A stretch of 64,000 nucleotides of DNA from Rhizomicrobium palustre. Lineage in GTDB: Bacteria > Pseudomonadota > Alphaproteobacteria > Micropepsales > Micropepsaceae. The first letter of the stretch is position 1; each line of letters begins with the position of its first letter. Position numbers and translations under genes: made by a program. The stretch lies in assembly GCF_011761565.1 (NCBI RefSeq), contig NZ_JAASRM010000001.1, positions 139 to 64,138 of the forward strand, read 5' to 3'. Shown piece after piece: positions 1-6,601 of this stretch. The notes under the pieces are model-generated. The model did no database searches. It was not told the DNA's origin and worked only from the letters and a program-made list of their open reading frames with translations.

Positions 1-298
1 GATAGCACGCAGGCGGGCCTCCTCGGACCGCGCAGCTTCGGCTCGGCAAGCCAGTCTTTCTTATCGATTTTCTCTTTCACGGCTACGCTGCGCAGCGGCG
101 GAGGATGCCGCGCCGAAGTGCGATAGCACGCAGGCGGGCCTCCTCGGACCGCGCAGCTTCGGCTCGGCAAGCCAGTCTTTCTTATCGATTTTCTCTTTCA
201 CGGCTACGCTGCGCAGCAGCGGAGGATGCCGCGCCGAAGTGCGATAGCACGCAGGCGGGCCTCCTCGGACCGCGCAGCTTCGGCTCGGCAAGCCAGTC
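1..298. repeat. 121-bp tandem repeat, about 2.5 copies, truncated by window start
   Basis: The same 121-base unit begins at 1, 122 and 243. The third copy stops matching at about 298. The two full copies differ at one visible base (gcagcggcgg against gcagcagcgg). Because 121 is not a multiple of three, the array is not a protein repeat, and the overlapping open frames are artefacts. Each unit contains the short hairpin GTGC-gata-GCAC and the palindrome GCTGCGCAGC. The array probably continues to the left of the window. Confidence 0.93.
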
Positions 299-383
299 TC
301 CTCCCCTCGAACAATAGTTCCATCTCGATTCGCCCTCCGTTACGGAATACACTCGCATGGCGAGAGTTTTGGGTGTTGGGGCG

Positions 384-623
384 ATGAAATACGTTTACAT
401 CCTCGCTAGCCAGAGCGCAGAAGAGCATTTCTATGTCGGACTTACCGGCGATCTGCGTGCTCGCCTAGCGAAGCACAACGCAGGTGAAGTGCCGCACACC
501 TCGAAATATCGTCCTTGGCACATCAAGACCTATATTGGCTTCAGCGATCCAGGCCGCGCCGCTGCTTTCGAGCAGTATTTGAAATCGGGATCTGGCAGAG
601 CATTCGCCAAGATGCACCTCTAG
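384..623 (+). CDS. GIY-YIG family small nuclease-like protein
   Basis: This is a 79-residue protein of the compact GIY-YIG family (UvrC N-terminal-like, COG2827). The visible signature is KYVYILAS at the N terminus (the GIY strand), HFYVGLT (the YIG strand), the Arg-bearing helix GDLRARLAKHN, and AAAFEQYLK with the family glutamate. An ATG at 357 would add nine residues (MARVLGVGA) in front of the conserved start. I chose 384 because family members begin MKxVYIL. The domain in UvrC and homing endonucleases cleaves DNA by a metal-dependent mechanism, but the role of these solitary 80-100 residue proteins is not established. It lies directly after a 121-bp tandem repeat and before another nuclease-fold gene. 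Confidence 0.85.
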   Translation: MKYVYILASQSAEEHFYVGLTGDLRARLAKHNAGEVPHTSKYRPWHIKTYIGFSDPGRAAAFEQYLKSGSGRAFAKMHL

Positions 624-692
624 GCGAAGCTCCTCTGGGTTCTTCCCCATTTTCCGCTATGGTTCTCTTGGAATCTTCGGGGCGACGCCTCC

Positions 693-1145
693 TTGTTCAC
701 ACGCAACAAACCTTTGCAGCGCCGAAAGCCCTTGGGGCCGGGCAAGAAGAGTCTGGCGCGGTCGGGCTGGCGCAAGAAGCCCAACGGCACCTCCACCAAC
801 CGCGACAGCGAGCTTGAGGAAGACGTTGCCGAAGACGATACCGACGCGCGGGCCCATCGCGCGCTCTGGGCCTTGCTACGCGAGAACGGTATCAACGGCT
901 TCATCTTCCGCGAGCATGAGCGGATCGGGCCTTATGTCGTGAACTTCTATTGTCCCGCCGCCAAGCTGGCCGTCGATATCCGCCTCGCCGGAGACAGCGA
1001 CGCAGCGCGCACTGCCTGGCTCACCACGCAAGGGATACGTCTTACTCCGCTCAAGGCGCGCGAGGTGCTGGCTGATTCGAAAGCCGCGCTCGATCGCCTC
1101 GCCGAGAGCTTTACCCTGCGGGTCATTTCGCGTGAAGAGCCCTGA
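693..1145 (+). CDS. DUF559 domain protein (Vsr/restriction-endonuclease-like fold)
   Basis: The protein is about 150 residues long. A basic, low-complexity N terminus (about residues 1-50) precedes a DUF559-like domain. Recognisable elements are RAHRALWALLRENGINGF, FREHERIGPYVVNFYC and the following AKLAVDI strand, as in the family pattern RxxRxIGPYIVDFxCxxxxLxIEVDG. The usual acidic E-V-D-G sequence is replaced by D-I-R-L, so activity is uncertain. The frame has no internal Met. The start given is a TTG and is the least certain point; the frame is open further upstream. It follows the GIY-YIG gene by about 70 bases on the same strand. Confidence 0.7.
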   Translation: MFTRNKPLQRRKPLGPGKKSLARSGWRKKPNGTSTNRDSELEEDVAEDDTDARAHRALWALLRENGINGFIFREHERIGPYVVNFYCPAAKLAVDIRLAGDSDAARTAWLTTQGIRLTPLKAREVLADSKAALDRLAESFTLRVISREEP

Positions 1146-1249
1146 TCCCACGGCGATTTGTGTTTGCGACGTGATACAAATTACATCTTGGAGAAGACTT
1201 GCGCCGCCTCGCCCGCTACATTCCGACGCGGATTTGAAAGGCGCATATT

Positions 1250-2743
1250 TTGGGGTCCTTCATTGATGCCCGCACCGTTCCATCGGGCACCGTTCTAGAA
1301 ACCGATCTTTGCATCATCGGCGGCGGACCGTCGGGGATTTGCCTCGCGCTCGCCTTGGCAAAGACCAATCTTCATGTCGTGCTTTTGGAAAGCGGCGGCA
1401 TGGAATTCGACGCCAAGACGCAGGCGCTCTATCAGGGCGACACCTCCGGCGCACCCTATCTCACGCTGGAAGCCTCGCGCTTGCGCTTTCTCGGCGGCAG
1501 CTCGAATCATTGGGGTGGCTGGTGCCGCCCGCTCGATGCCATCGATTTCGAAAAGCGCGATTGGCTGGCTCACTCCGGCTGGCCCATCACCAAGGCCGAT
1601 GTCGACCGTTATTTCGTCAAGGCCCATTCGCTCTGCGAGGCGGGCACGCTGCTCTACGATCGCGCAGCGGATTTCACCCAGGACCCGATCCTGAAACTTG
1701 CCGAAGGCGGGGTGCGGACGCGGTTTTTCCAATTCTCCAAAATGCGCGACAGCGTCTTCCCCACCCATTTCGGAGAGCGCTATGCCCCAGATCTGAAAAA
1801 GGTGGCGAAGCTTTCGGTGTATCTGAACGCCAATGTCACGCGGCTGGGGTTGGACAAGAGCGGCGCGAAGATTGCCGAGATCGATGTCGCGACGCTGACG
1901 GGCAAGCATTTCAAGGTGAAGCCGCGTGCGGCTGTGCTCGCCACCGGCGCTATCGAATCGGCGCGGCTCTTGCTCGCCTCCAACGATGTCCGTCCGTCGG
2001 GCGTGGGCAACAGCACCGATATGGTGGGGCGGTTCTTTGCCGATCACCCTACCCCGCGCGACACGGCAACTCTGGTGGTGTTCGACGGCAAGCTCTCGCC
2101 CTATTACGGCGCCATCCAGACCATCAAGGGCGCCATCGTCCGCGGTGGCTTCTTTCCGAGCGAAGCCTATCGGCGAAAGCACAAGGTGATGGCCTCCTCC
2201 GCCACGGTGGAGAGCAAGGCCGAGCTCGATGCGCTGGGCAAAGCGGCGGTCGCCGAAACGGCGCGGGCGCTCGGCGTGGATGCCTCCGACGCGGTGGCCT
2301 ATTCGCTCGGCTGCGGCATGGAGGTGACGCCGGATCCCGATCGCCGCCTGACACTTGAAGCGGCGCGCGATGCGCTCGGCCTGCCCAAGATCAAGCTGAC
2401 GATGAAAATTGCCGACGAAGATTTCGAACAGTATCGCGCGACGCTTGCCGAACTCGGGCGACAGCTTCTGGCGGCGCGTACCGGCATGATCCGCCTGAAC
2501 CTTTCGAGCCGTTCGGAGTGGCTCGCCAATCTCGATTGGGGCAACCACCATATGGGCACGACGCGGATGAGCGCCAATCCCAAGACCGGCGTGGTGGATG
2601 CCAATCTGAAAGTGCATGACGTCGCCAATCTCTATGTCGCGGGAAGTTCTGTTTTCCCGACCTATGGCGCGGCGAACCCCACCATCAATTTGCTGGCGCT
2701 GGTGCTACGGCTGGCCGATCACCTGAAAGGCGCCCTGGCATGA
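1250..2743 (+). CDS. GMC family FAD-dependent oxidoreductase
   Basis: This is a 497-residue glucose-methanol-choline oxidoreductase. The FAD-binding Rossmann motif CIIGGGPSGICLALAL lies near residues 22-38, followed by VVLLESGG. The C-terminal GMC_oxred_C domain has NHHMGTTRMS, VAGSSVFPTYGAANPT and a terminal helix. The family oxidises alcohol or sugar hydroxyls; the substrate is not evident here. The start is a TTG with GAAAGG eight bases upstream. There is no signal peptide. Its stop overlaps the next gene by four bases (ATGA), and that gene carries a twin-arginine-like N terminus. This recalls sugar dehydrogenases (fructose or gluconate dehydrogenase) in which the small subunit carries the Tat signal for the large GMC subunit. 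Confidence 0.9.
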   Translation: MGSFIDARTVPSGTVLETDLCIIGGGPSGICLALALAKTNLHVVLLESGGMEFDAKTQALYQGDTSGAPYLTLEASRLRFLGGSSNHWGGWCRPLDAIDFEKRDWLAHSGWPITKADVDRYFVKAHSLCEAGTLLYDRAADFTQDPILKLAEGGVRTRFFQFSKMRDSVFPTHFGERYAPDLKKVAKLSVYLNANVTRLGLDKSGAKIAEIDVATLTGKHFKVKPRAAVLATGAIESARLLLASNDVRPSGVGNSTDMVGRFFADHPTPRDTATLVVFDGKLSPYYGAIQTIKGAIVRGGFFPSEAYRRKHKVMASSATVESKAELDALGKAAVAETARALGVDASDAVAYSLGCGMEVTPDPDRRLTLEAARDALGLPKIKLTMKIADEDFEQYRATLAELGRQLLAARTGMIRLNLSSRSEWLANLDWGNHHMGTTRMSANPKTGVVDANLKVHDVANLYVAGSSVFPTYGAANPTINLLALVLRLADHLKGALA

Positions 2744-3102
2744 GCCTTTCGCGGCGAAACGTGGTGCTGGCGATCGCCGGGATGGGCGGGCTGACCGGCG
2801 CGGTACTCAGCGGGCGCGCGCTGCTGCGCAAGCGCTATGCCCCGACGCCCTATGACGATCTTCTGGCGCTGACGAAGGACCGCGATGCCGCCGCGCAAAT
2901 CGGCGAAACGGTGCTGGCACATATCGAGCCCTTTGAGCCAGAAGATGCGGCGGCGGCGTTGCGGTCGCATATGCGAGGACGTGCACTGGCGGAGGTCGCA
3001 GTGGAGGACGCCAAGGCCGCGGAGGTGGTAGAAGCCGGCGGCTGGGTGCTGCCCAAATCCGTAGCGGTGATCTGCGCGCTGGCAGCCAAGGCGGCAGGGT
3101 AA
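2740..3102 (+). CDS. small twin-arginine-signal protein, putative GMC partner subunit
   Basis: The protein has 120 residues. The N terminus MSLSRRNVVLAIAGMGG contains an SRRNVVL twin-arginine-like motif followed by a hydrophobic stretch to about residue 28. The rest (about 90 residues) is helical, Ala-rich and has no motif I recognise. Its ATG overlaps the stop of the GMC oxidoreductase (ATGA), so the two are probably translationally coupled. By analogy with sugar dehydrogenase small subunits it may carry the oxidoreductase through the Tat pathway and stabilise it, but I see no sequence homology strong enough to assign it to that family. Its stop abuts the stop of the convergent pabB-pabC gene with no gap. 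Confidence 0.75.
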   Translation: MSLSRRNVVLAIAGMGGLTGAVLSGRALLRKRYAPTPYDDLLALTKDRDAAAQIGETVLAHIEPFEPEDAAAALRSHMRGRALAEVAVEDAKAAEVVEAGGWVLPKSVAVICALAAKAAG

Positions 3103-4869
3103 TTACAAACTCGCCCTTATCAGCCCCCGCAACGAATTGCCGAGATAGAACCCGCCTTCGAGGTCTTCGGGGGTGAGCAACGCCTCACGCGCGCGGTCGG
3201 TGTCGAGCAGTTCTTCGCGCAAGATGCCCGGCAGGCAGCCGGAGGATAGCGGCGGGGTGAGCAGCACACCGTCGCGCTCGACGAAGATGTTGGTGCGGCT
3301 CGCCTCCACCACCTCGCCTTTCTCATTGAGGAAGATCACCTCATCAAAGGGCGGACATTGGGCGGAAAATGCGCTTTCGTAATGGGCACGCCAATTGGTT
3401 TTGTGGCGGGCAAGCAAGTCGGTGCTTTGCAGACGCGTCGGAGAGATGGTGCAGCGCCAATGCTCTTTGGCGGGGCCGAGGCGTCCCGTGGTGCAGCCGA
3501 TCTCGCCGGCTTCGTCGAGTGTCAGGCGCAAGCGATGGGCCACCGCATCCTGCTCCGGCAGCGCGAGCGCATAGGTCGCCTCATCGAGCACGTCTTGGGC
3601 GCGCGAAGGATCAAAAGAAAGCCCCAGCGCCGCCGCCGAACGGGCCATGCGGGCAAAATGGCGCTCCAGCCGCACAAAGCCCTCCGCTTTCGACCAGCGC
3701 AATGTCTCGATCAATTCAAGCGGCTTTCGGCCTTGCGTGAAATAGCGCGCCTTGAGCAGCGCTTCGGCATATTCGTCCTCGCCCCGCGAATCCTGCACTA
3801 CCCCGCCACCGATACCGAGTTCGCCGCGCCCGCCTGAAATCGTCATTGTACGGATGGCAACATTGAAGCGGGCCGAACCATCCGGGGCGAAATAGCCGAT
3901 GGCACCGCAATAGACGCCGCGCGAGCTTTCCTCCAATTCGGCCAAAACTTCCTGGGCGCGGATTTTCGGCGCGCCCGTGATCGAGCCGCAAGGAAACAGC
4001 GCCTTCACGACCTCGGCGGCGCCCTGTTCCGGTTTCAGCTTGGCGGTGATGGTGGAGACCATCTGATGCAAGGTGGGATAGGTCTCCACCGCAAAAAGGC
4101 TCGGCACCGAAACACTGCCAGTCTCGGCGATGCGGCCAAGATCGTTGCGCAAAAGATCGACGATCATCAGATTTTCGGCGCGGTCCTTGGGGCTTTGGGC
4201 CAGGGCCTCTTGGGCGCGCGCATCTGCCGCCGGATCGGCACCTCGCCCGGCGGTGCCCTTCATCGGCTTGGCAGTGAGAACGCCATCGGCGGAAAGATCG
4301 AAGAACAGCTCCGGCGAGAGGCTGAGGATGTGACGCTCTCCATCCTCGACATAGGCGCCGTAGCGGGCGCCTGCGGCCTGCCGAAGCCCGGCATAGAGCG
4401 CCAAAGGATCACCCTGGAAGGCAAAGCGGGACCGGAAGCTGAGATTGGCCTGATAGATGTCCCCCGCCGCGATATAGGCCTTCACACGGTCAAAGCGGGC
4501 CCGGTAGGCGGTTTCATCCCATTCGGGCGTCAGTGGCCCCGCATAGGCCCGGCCCTGCTGCCAGGCGATCAGCGCCCCGCTGGCAGCCTCGCCAGAGAGG
4601 ACCTCCGGGGCATCAAAGACCCCGAACCAGGCGAGCGGGCCACGGCGACCGTCGGGCAAGCGCGCCAAAAGCTTGGGCTCGAGCACATAGCCCAGCTCAT
4701 AGGAAAAATATCCCGCAACATAATTTCCCGCCGCGCGCGCCGCTTCGAGTGCCAAAAGCAGCGGCGCGACCTCTTCCGACCGATCCGCCCGGAGTACGGC
4801 TTTGGGCGCAATAAAGCTGCGCAGCGAGCATTCCGTAACGTCATCAAGAAGCAGGACAGGCCTTGTCAT
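3103..4869 (-). CDS. pabB: aminodeoxychorismate synthase component I fused to aminodeoxychorismate lyase (PabB-PabC)
   Basis: This is a 588-residue fusion. Residues up to about 370 are a chorismate-binding domain: YQANLSFRSRF, LSPELFF, KPMKGTAGRG, DRAENLMIVDLLRNDLG, TYPTLHQMVST, CGSITGAPK and the terminal GIGGGVVQDSRGEDEYAE. The C-terminal 200 residues are a class-IV aminotransferase/lyase domain ending in VVEASRTNIF, LPGILREELL and YLGNSLRGL. PabB with a PabA amidotransferase makes 4-amino-4-deoxychorismate, and PabC releases pyruvate to give p-aminobenzoate for folate. I chose the start MTRPVLLLDD; the frame is open upstream but would run into the divergent hsp20 promoter region. No pabA is visible nearby. 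Confidence 0.93.
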   Translation of the reverse strand: MTRPVLLLDDVTECSLRSFIAPKAVLRADRSEEVAPLLLALEAARAAGNYVAGYFSYELGYVLEPKLLARLPDGRRGPLAWFGVFDAPEVLSGEAASGALIAWQQGRAYAGPLTPEWDETAYRARFDRVKAYIAAGDIYQANLSFRSRFAFQGDPLALYAGLRQAAGARYGAYVEDGERHILSLSPELFFDLSADGVLTAKPMKGTAGRGADPAADARAQEALAQSPKDRAENLMIVDLLRNDLGRIAETGSVSVPSLFAVETYPTLHQMVSTITAKLKPEQGAAEVVKALFPCGSITGAPKIRAQEVLAELEESSRGVYCGAIGYFAPDGSARFNVAIRTMTISGGRGELGIGGGVVQDSRGEDEYAEALLKARYFTQGRKPLELIETLRWSKAEGFVRLERHFARMARSAAALGLSFDPSRAQDVLDEATYALALPEQDAVAHRLRLTLDEAGEIGCTTGRLGPAKEHWRCTISPTRLQSTDLLARHKTNWRAHYESAFSAQCPPFDEVIFLNEKGEVVEASRTNIFVERDGVLLTPPLSSGCLPGILREELLDTDRAREALLTPEDLEGGFYLGNSLRGLIRASL

Positions 4870-4911
4870 GGGATAAACTGCACCAAGCGGTAAGCAACGG
4901 CGCATCCATAT

Positions 4912-4940
4912 CTTGAACCGGAGGGATTTCCTCCCACATT
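4912..4940 (+). promoter_or_regulatory. putative sigma-32 (RpoH) heat-shock promoter of hsp20
   Basis: CTTGAA at 4912-4917 is followed after 15 bases by CCCACATT at 4933-4940. This is close to the heat-shock consensus CTTGAAA - 11 to 16 - CCCCATNT. Transcription would start near 4947 and give a leader of about 75 bases for the Hsp20 gene at 5021. The prediction rests on motif and gene context only. Confidence 0.6.
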
Positions 4941-4976
4941 CTGTATCAAGCGGTGCCGATTTCCGGGCCGCTCCTG

Positions 4977-5018
4977 CCGGCGAAAGCCGGACCCCAAAGC
5001 CGCTTAAGGAGGGCTTTG
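4977..5018 (+). promoter_or_regulatory. candidate RNA thermometer leader of hsp20 (ribosome-binding site in hairpin)
   Basis: Two hairpins can be drawn in the leader. The first is CCGGC-GAAA-GCCGG (4977-4990), a GNRA-capped stem. The second has seven perfect pairs, CAAAGCC (4995-5001) with GGCTTTG (5012-5018), and its loop and 3' arm contain the Shine-Dalgarno AAGGAGGG (5006-5013), seven bases before the ATG. Small heat-shock genes of alphaproteobacteria often carry ROSE-type thermometers with this logic, but I cannot match the ROSE consensus here. Confidence 0.5.
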
Positions 5019-5020
5019 AT

Positions 5021-5455
5021 ATGAACCGGACCGTGATTTTTAACAGCCCGTTCCTTTTGGGCTTCGAGCGCCTCGAACAATTGCTCGAACGCACCGCCAA
5101 AAGTGGCGATGGCTATCCCCCTTACAACATTGAACAAGCAGGCGAGGACAAGCTGCGCATTACCCTGGCGGTAGCCGGGTTCTCGCGCGAGGATCTGCAA
5201 GTGACGGTGGAAGACCGCCAGCTCCTCATCCGCGGCAAGCAATCAGAAGGGGAAGACCGCAATTTCCTGCATCGCGGGATTGCGGCACGTCAATTTCAGC
5301 GGGCCTTCGTGCTCGCCGAGGGGATCGAAGTGACCGCTGCCAGTCTGGAACACGGACTTTTGAGCATCGACCTCGAACGCCCCAAGAGCAACACAATCGT
5401 TCGTACCATAGAGATCCAGGCGGGGCGCCCGGCACTGAGGAGGTCCGAGCCATGA
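5021..5455 (+). CDS. hsp20: Hsp20/alpha-crystallin small heat-shock protein
   Basis: This is a 144-residue IbpA-type holdase chaperone. An N-terminal arm (residues 1-32) precedes the alpha-crystallin domain, which begins YPPYNIEQAGEDKLRIT and continues through LAVAGFSREDLQVTVED, LLIRGKQ, FLHRGIAARQFQRAFVLAEGIEV and LEHGLLSIDLERP. The start at 5021 is fixed by AGGAGG at 5007-5012; an upstream in-frame extension covers the predicted leader and is unlikely to be translated. The stop overlaps the DUF1150 start (ATGA), an arrangement common in alphaproteobacteria. A heat-shock promoter candidate and a hairpin over the ribosome-binding site suggest double thermal control. Confidence 0.95.
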   Translation: MNRTVIFNSPFLLGFERLEQLLERTAKSGDGYPPYNIEQAGEDKLRITLAVAGFSREDLQVTVEDRQLLIRGKQSEGEDRNFLHRGIAARQFQRAFVLAEGIEVTAASLEHGLLSIDLERPKSNTIVRTIEIQAGRPALRRSEP

Positions 5456-5703
5456 CAGAGGTTGAATTCGAACCGCTCGACACTGTTGAAGATGATGTGG
5501 AGCGGGTTGCGTACATCAAACCGACCGGCAGCGCGGAAGCGCATCGGCTCGGCCTCATTCCCCCCGGCATCGAACTTCCGCCGGACAGTAAGATTTTCGT
5601 CTTGCATGCCGCCGATGGCAGCGTCCTCGGCGTCACCGACAATTACGATACGGCCTATGGCGCGGCGGTGCAGAACCAGTTCACACCGGTCTCGCTGCAC
5701 TGA
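5452..5703 (+). CDS. DUF1150 family protein
   Basis: The protein has 83 residues. Recognisable DUF1150 features are RVAYIKPT, the sequence PPGIELPPDSKIFVLHAADG and the Asn-Tyr-Asp segment VTDNYDTAYGAA. The function is unknown. The family occurs almost only in alphaproteobacteria and usually directly downstream of an Hsp20 gene, as here with a four-base overlap and GAGGAGG upstream. Co-transcription with hsp20 suggests a heat-stress role. A strong terminator follows at 5739. Confidence 0.88.
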   Translation: MTEVEFEPLDTVEDDVERVAYIKPTGSAEAHRLGLIPPGIELPPDSKIFVLHAADGSVLGVTDNYDTAYGAAVQNQFTPVSLH

Positions 5704-5738
5704 ACACTGCGCTGCGTTTTGCGCCGCTTAAGAATGAG

Positions 5739-5768
5739 AACCGGGACGCGAAAGCGCCCCGGTTTTTC
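5739..5768 (+). terminator. rho-independent terminator of hsp20-DUF1150
   Basis: AACCGGG (5739-5745) pairs with CCCGGTT (5758-5764). Inside, CGC pairs with GCG around a GAAA loop, with one A.C mismatch. A T-tract (TTTTTC) overlaps and follows the 3' arm. Confidence 0.85.
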
Positions 5769-5845
5769 TTTGCGCTGATCGGCGCCCTTGCCTGCCCCAA
5801 GTGATGGGTCCAAGTAGGGTGACGGCTTGCGGGATGAGAGCGGCA

Positions 5846-6598
5846 ATGGATAGCGCGATCTGGGTTCAGCACTACGACGTCAACACCATGGTGCTCGACC
5901 ATCACAAGCGGCTGTCCTTGGTCGGCCTTCTCAACATGCTGCAGGACACAGCCTGGATTCACGCCAAACATCGCGGCTGGGGGTTTGAAGACCTCATCGC
6001 CAAGGGCACGATCTGGGTGCTGGCGCGTCAGAAGCTGGTGATGCAGGCATGGCCGATGTGGGAAGACCGCATCACCCTGCATACCTGGGGGCGGGCTGGC
6101 GGCAGTGTGATGGCGCTGCGCGAATTCGAGATCTTTTCCGGCGACAAGAAGATTGGGGAATCCACCACAAGCTGGCTGGTGCTGGACTACGAAACGCGCA
6201 AGCCGCAAAAGCTTGACCGGGTTTCGTTCAATCTGATGTGCCGCGAGGAAGGCAACCTTGCCATCGCTGCCGAACGCCTGACGCCGCGCAGCGATCTTGT
6301 GCTGGCAGCCGAGTTCGATGTCCGCCACAGCGATCTCGACGTCAACGGCCATGTCAACAACACGCGCTATGCCGCCTGGCTGACCGATACGATGTCGAGC
6401 GGTGATCTCGCCGGTTTCGATATCACAGAATACGACGTGAACTTCCTGGCCGAGACCAGCCTCGGCGATCGCATTCTCATCGAAAGCGAAGACGGCGCGC
6501 GCGGCGAAGACGGATGCATCACCCGCGCCTATCAGGGCCGCAAGGCGGGCGCCGACAAACCCGCCTTCGTGCAGCGCGTGGTCTTGCGGCCGCGCTGA
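5846..6598 (+). CDS. acyl-ACP thioesterase-like double hotdog protein
   Basis: The protein has about 250 residues and two hotdog repeats. The first spans roughly residues 5-130 (DVNTMVLDHHKRLSLVGLLN, then WVLARQKLVM). The second spans about 155-245 and carries the FatA/FatB-type motif DLDVNGHVNNTRYAAWL with the conserved Asn and His. This family hydrolyses acyl thioesters; whether the carrier is ACP or CoA cannot be told from sequence. I prefer the ATG at 5846 with GAGAG just upstream; ATG 5834 or 5801 are possible. It stands alone between the hsp20 terminator and the convergent UPF0182 gene, whose stop is three bases away. Confidence 0.85.
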   Translation: MDSAIWVQHYDVNTMVLDHHKRLSLVGLLNMLQDTAWIHAKHRGWGFEDLIAKGTIWVLARQKLVMQAWPMWEDRITLHTWGRAGGSVMALREFEIFSGDKKIGESTTSWLVLDYETRKPQKLDRVSFNLMCREEGNLAIAAERLTPRSDLVLAAEFDVRHSDLDVNGHVNNTRYAAWLTDTMSSGDLAGFDITEYDVNFLAETSLGDRILIESEDGARGEDGCITRAYQGRKAGADKPAFVQRVVLRPR

Positions 6599-6601
6599 GC
6601 C

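Noticed and set aside
105..317. Open frame across the 121-bp repeats
   Set aside because: The unit length is not a multiple of three, so the frame changes at each copy; no protein family fits.
4913..5020. N-terminal extension of Hsp20
   Set aside because: A strong AGGAGG precedes ATG 5021, and the extension covers the predicted promoter and leader.
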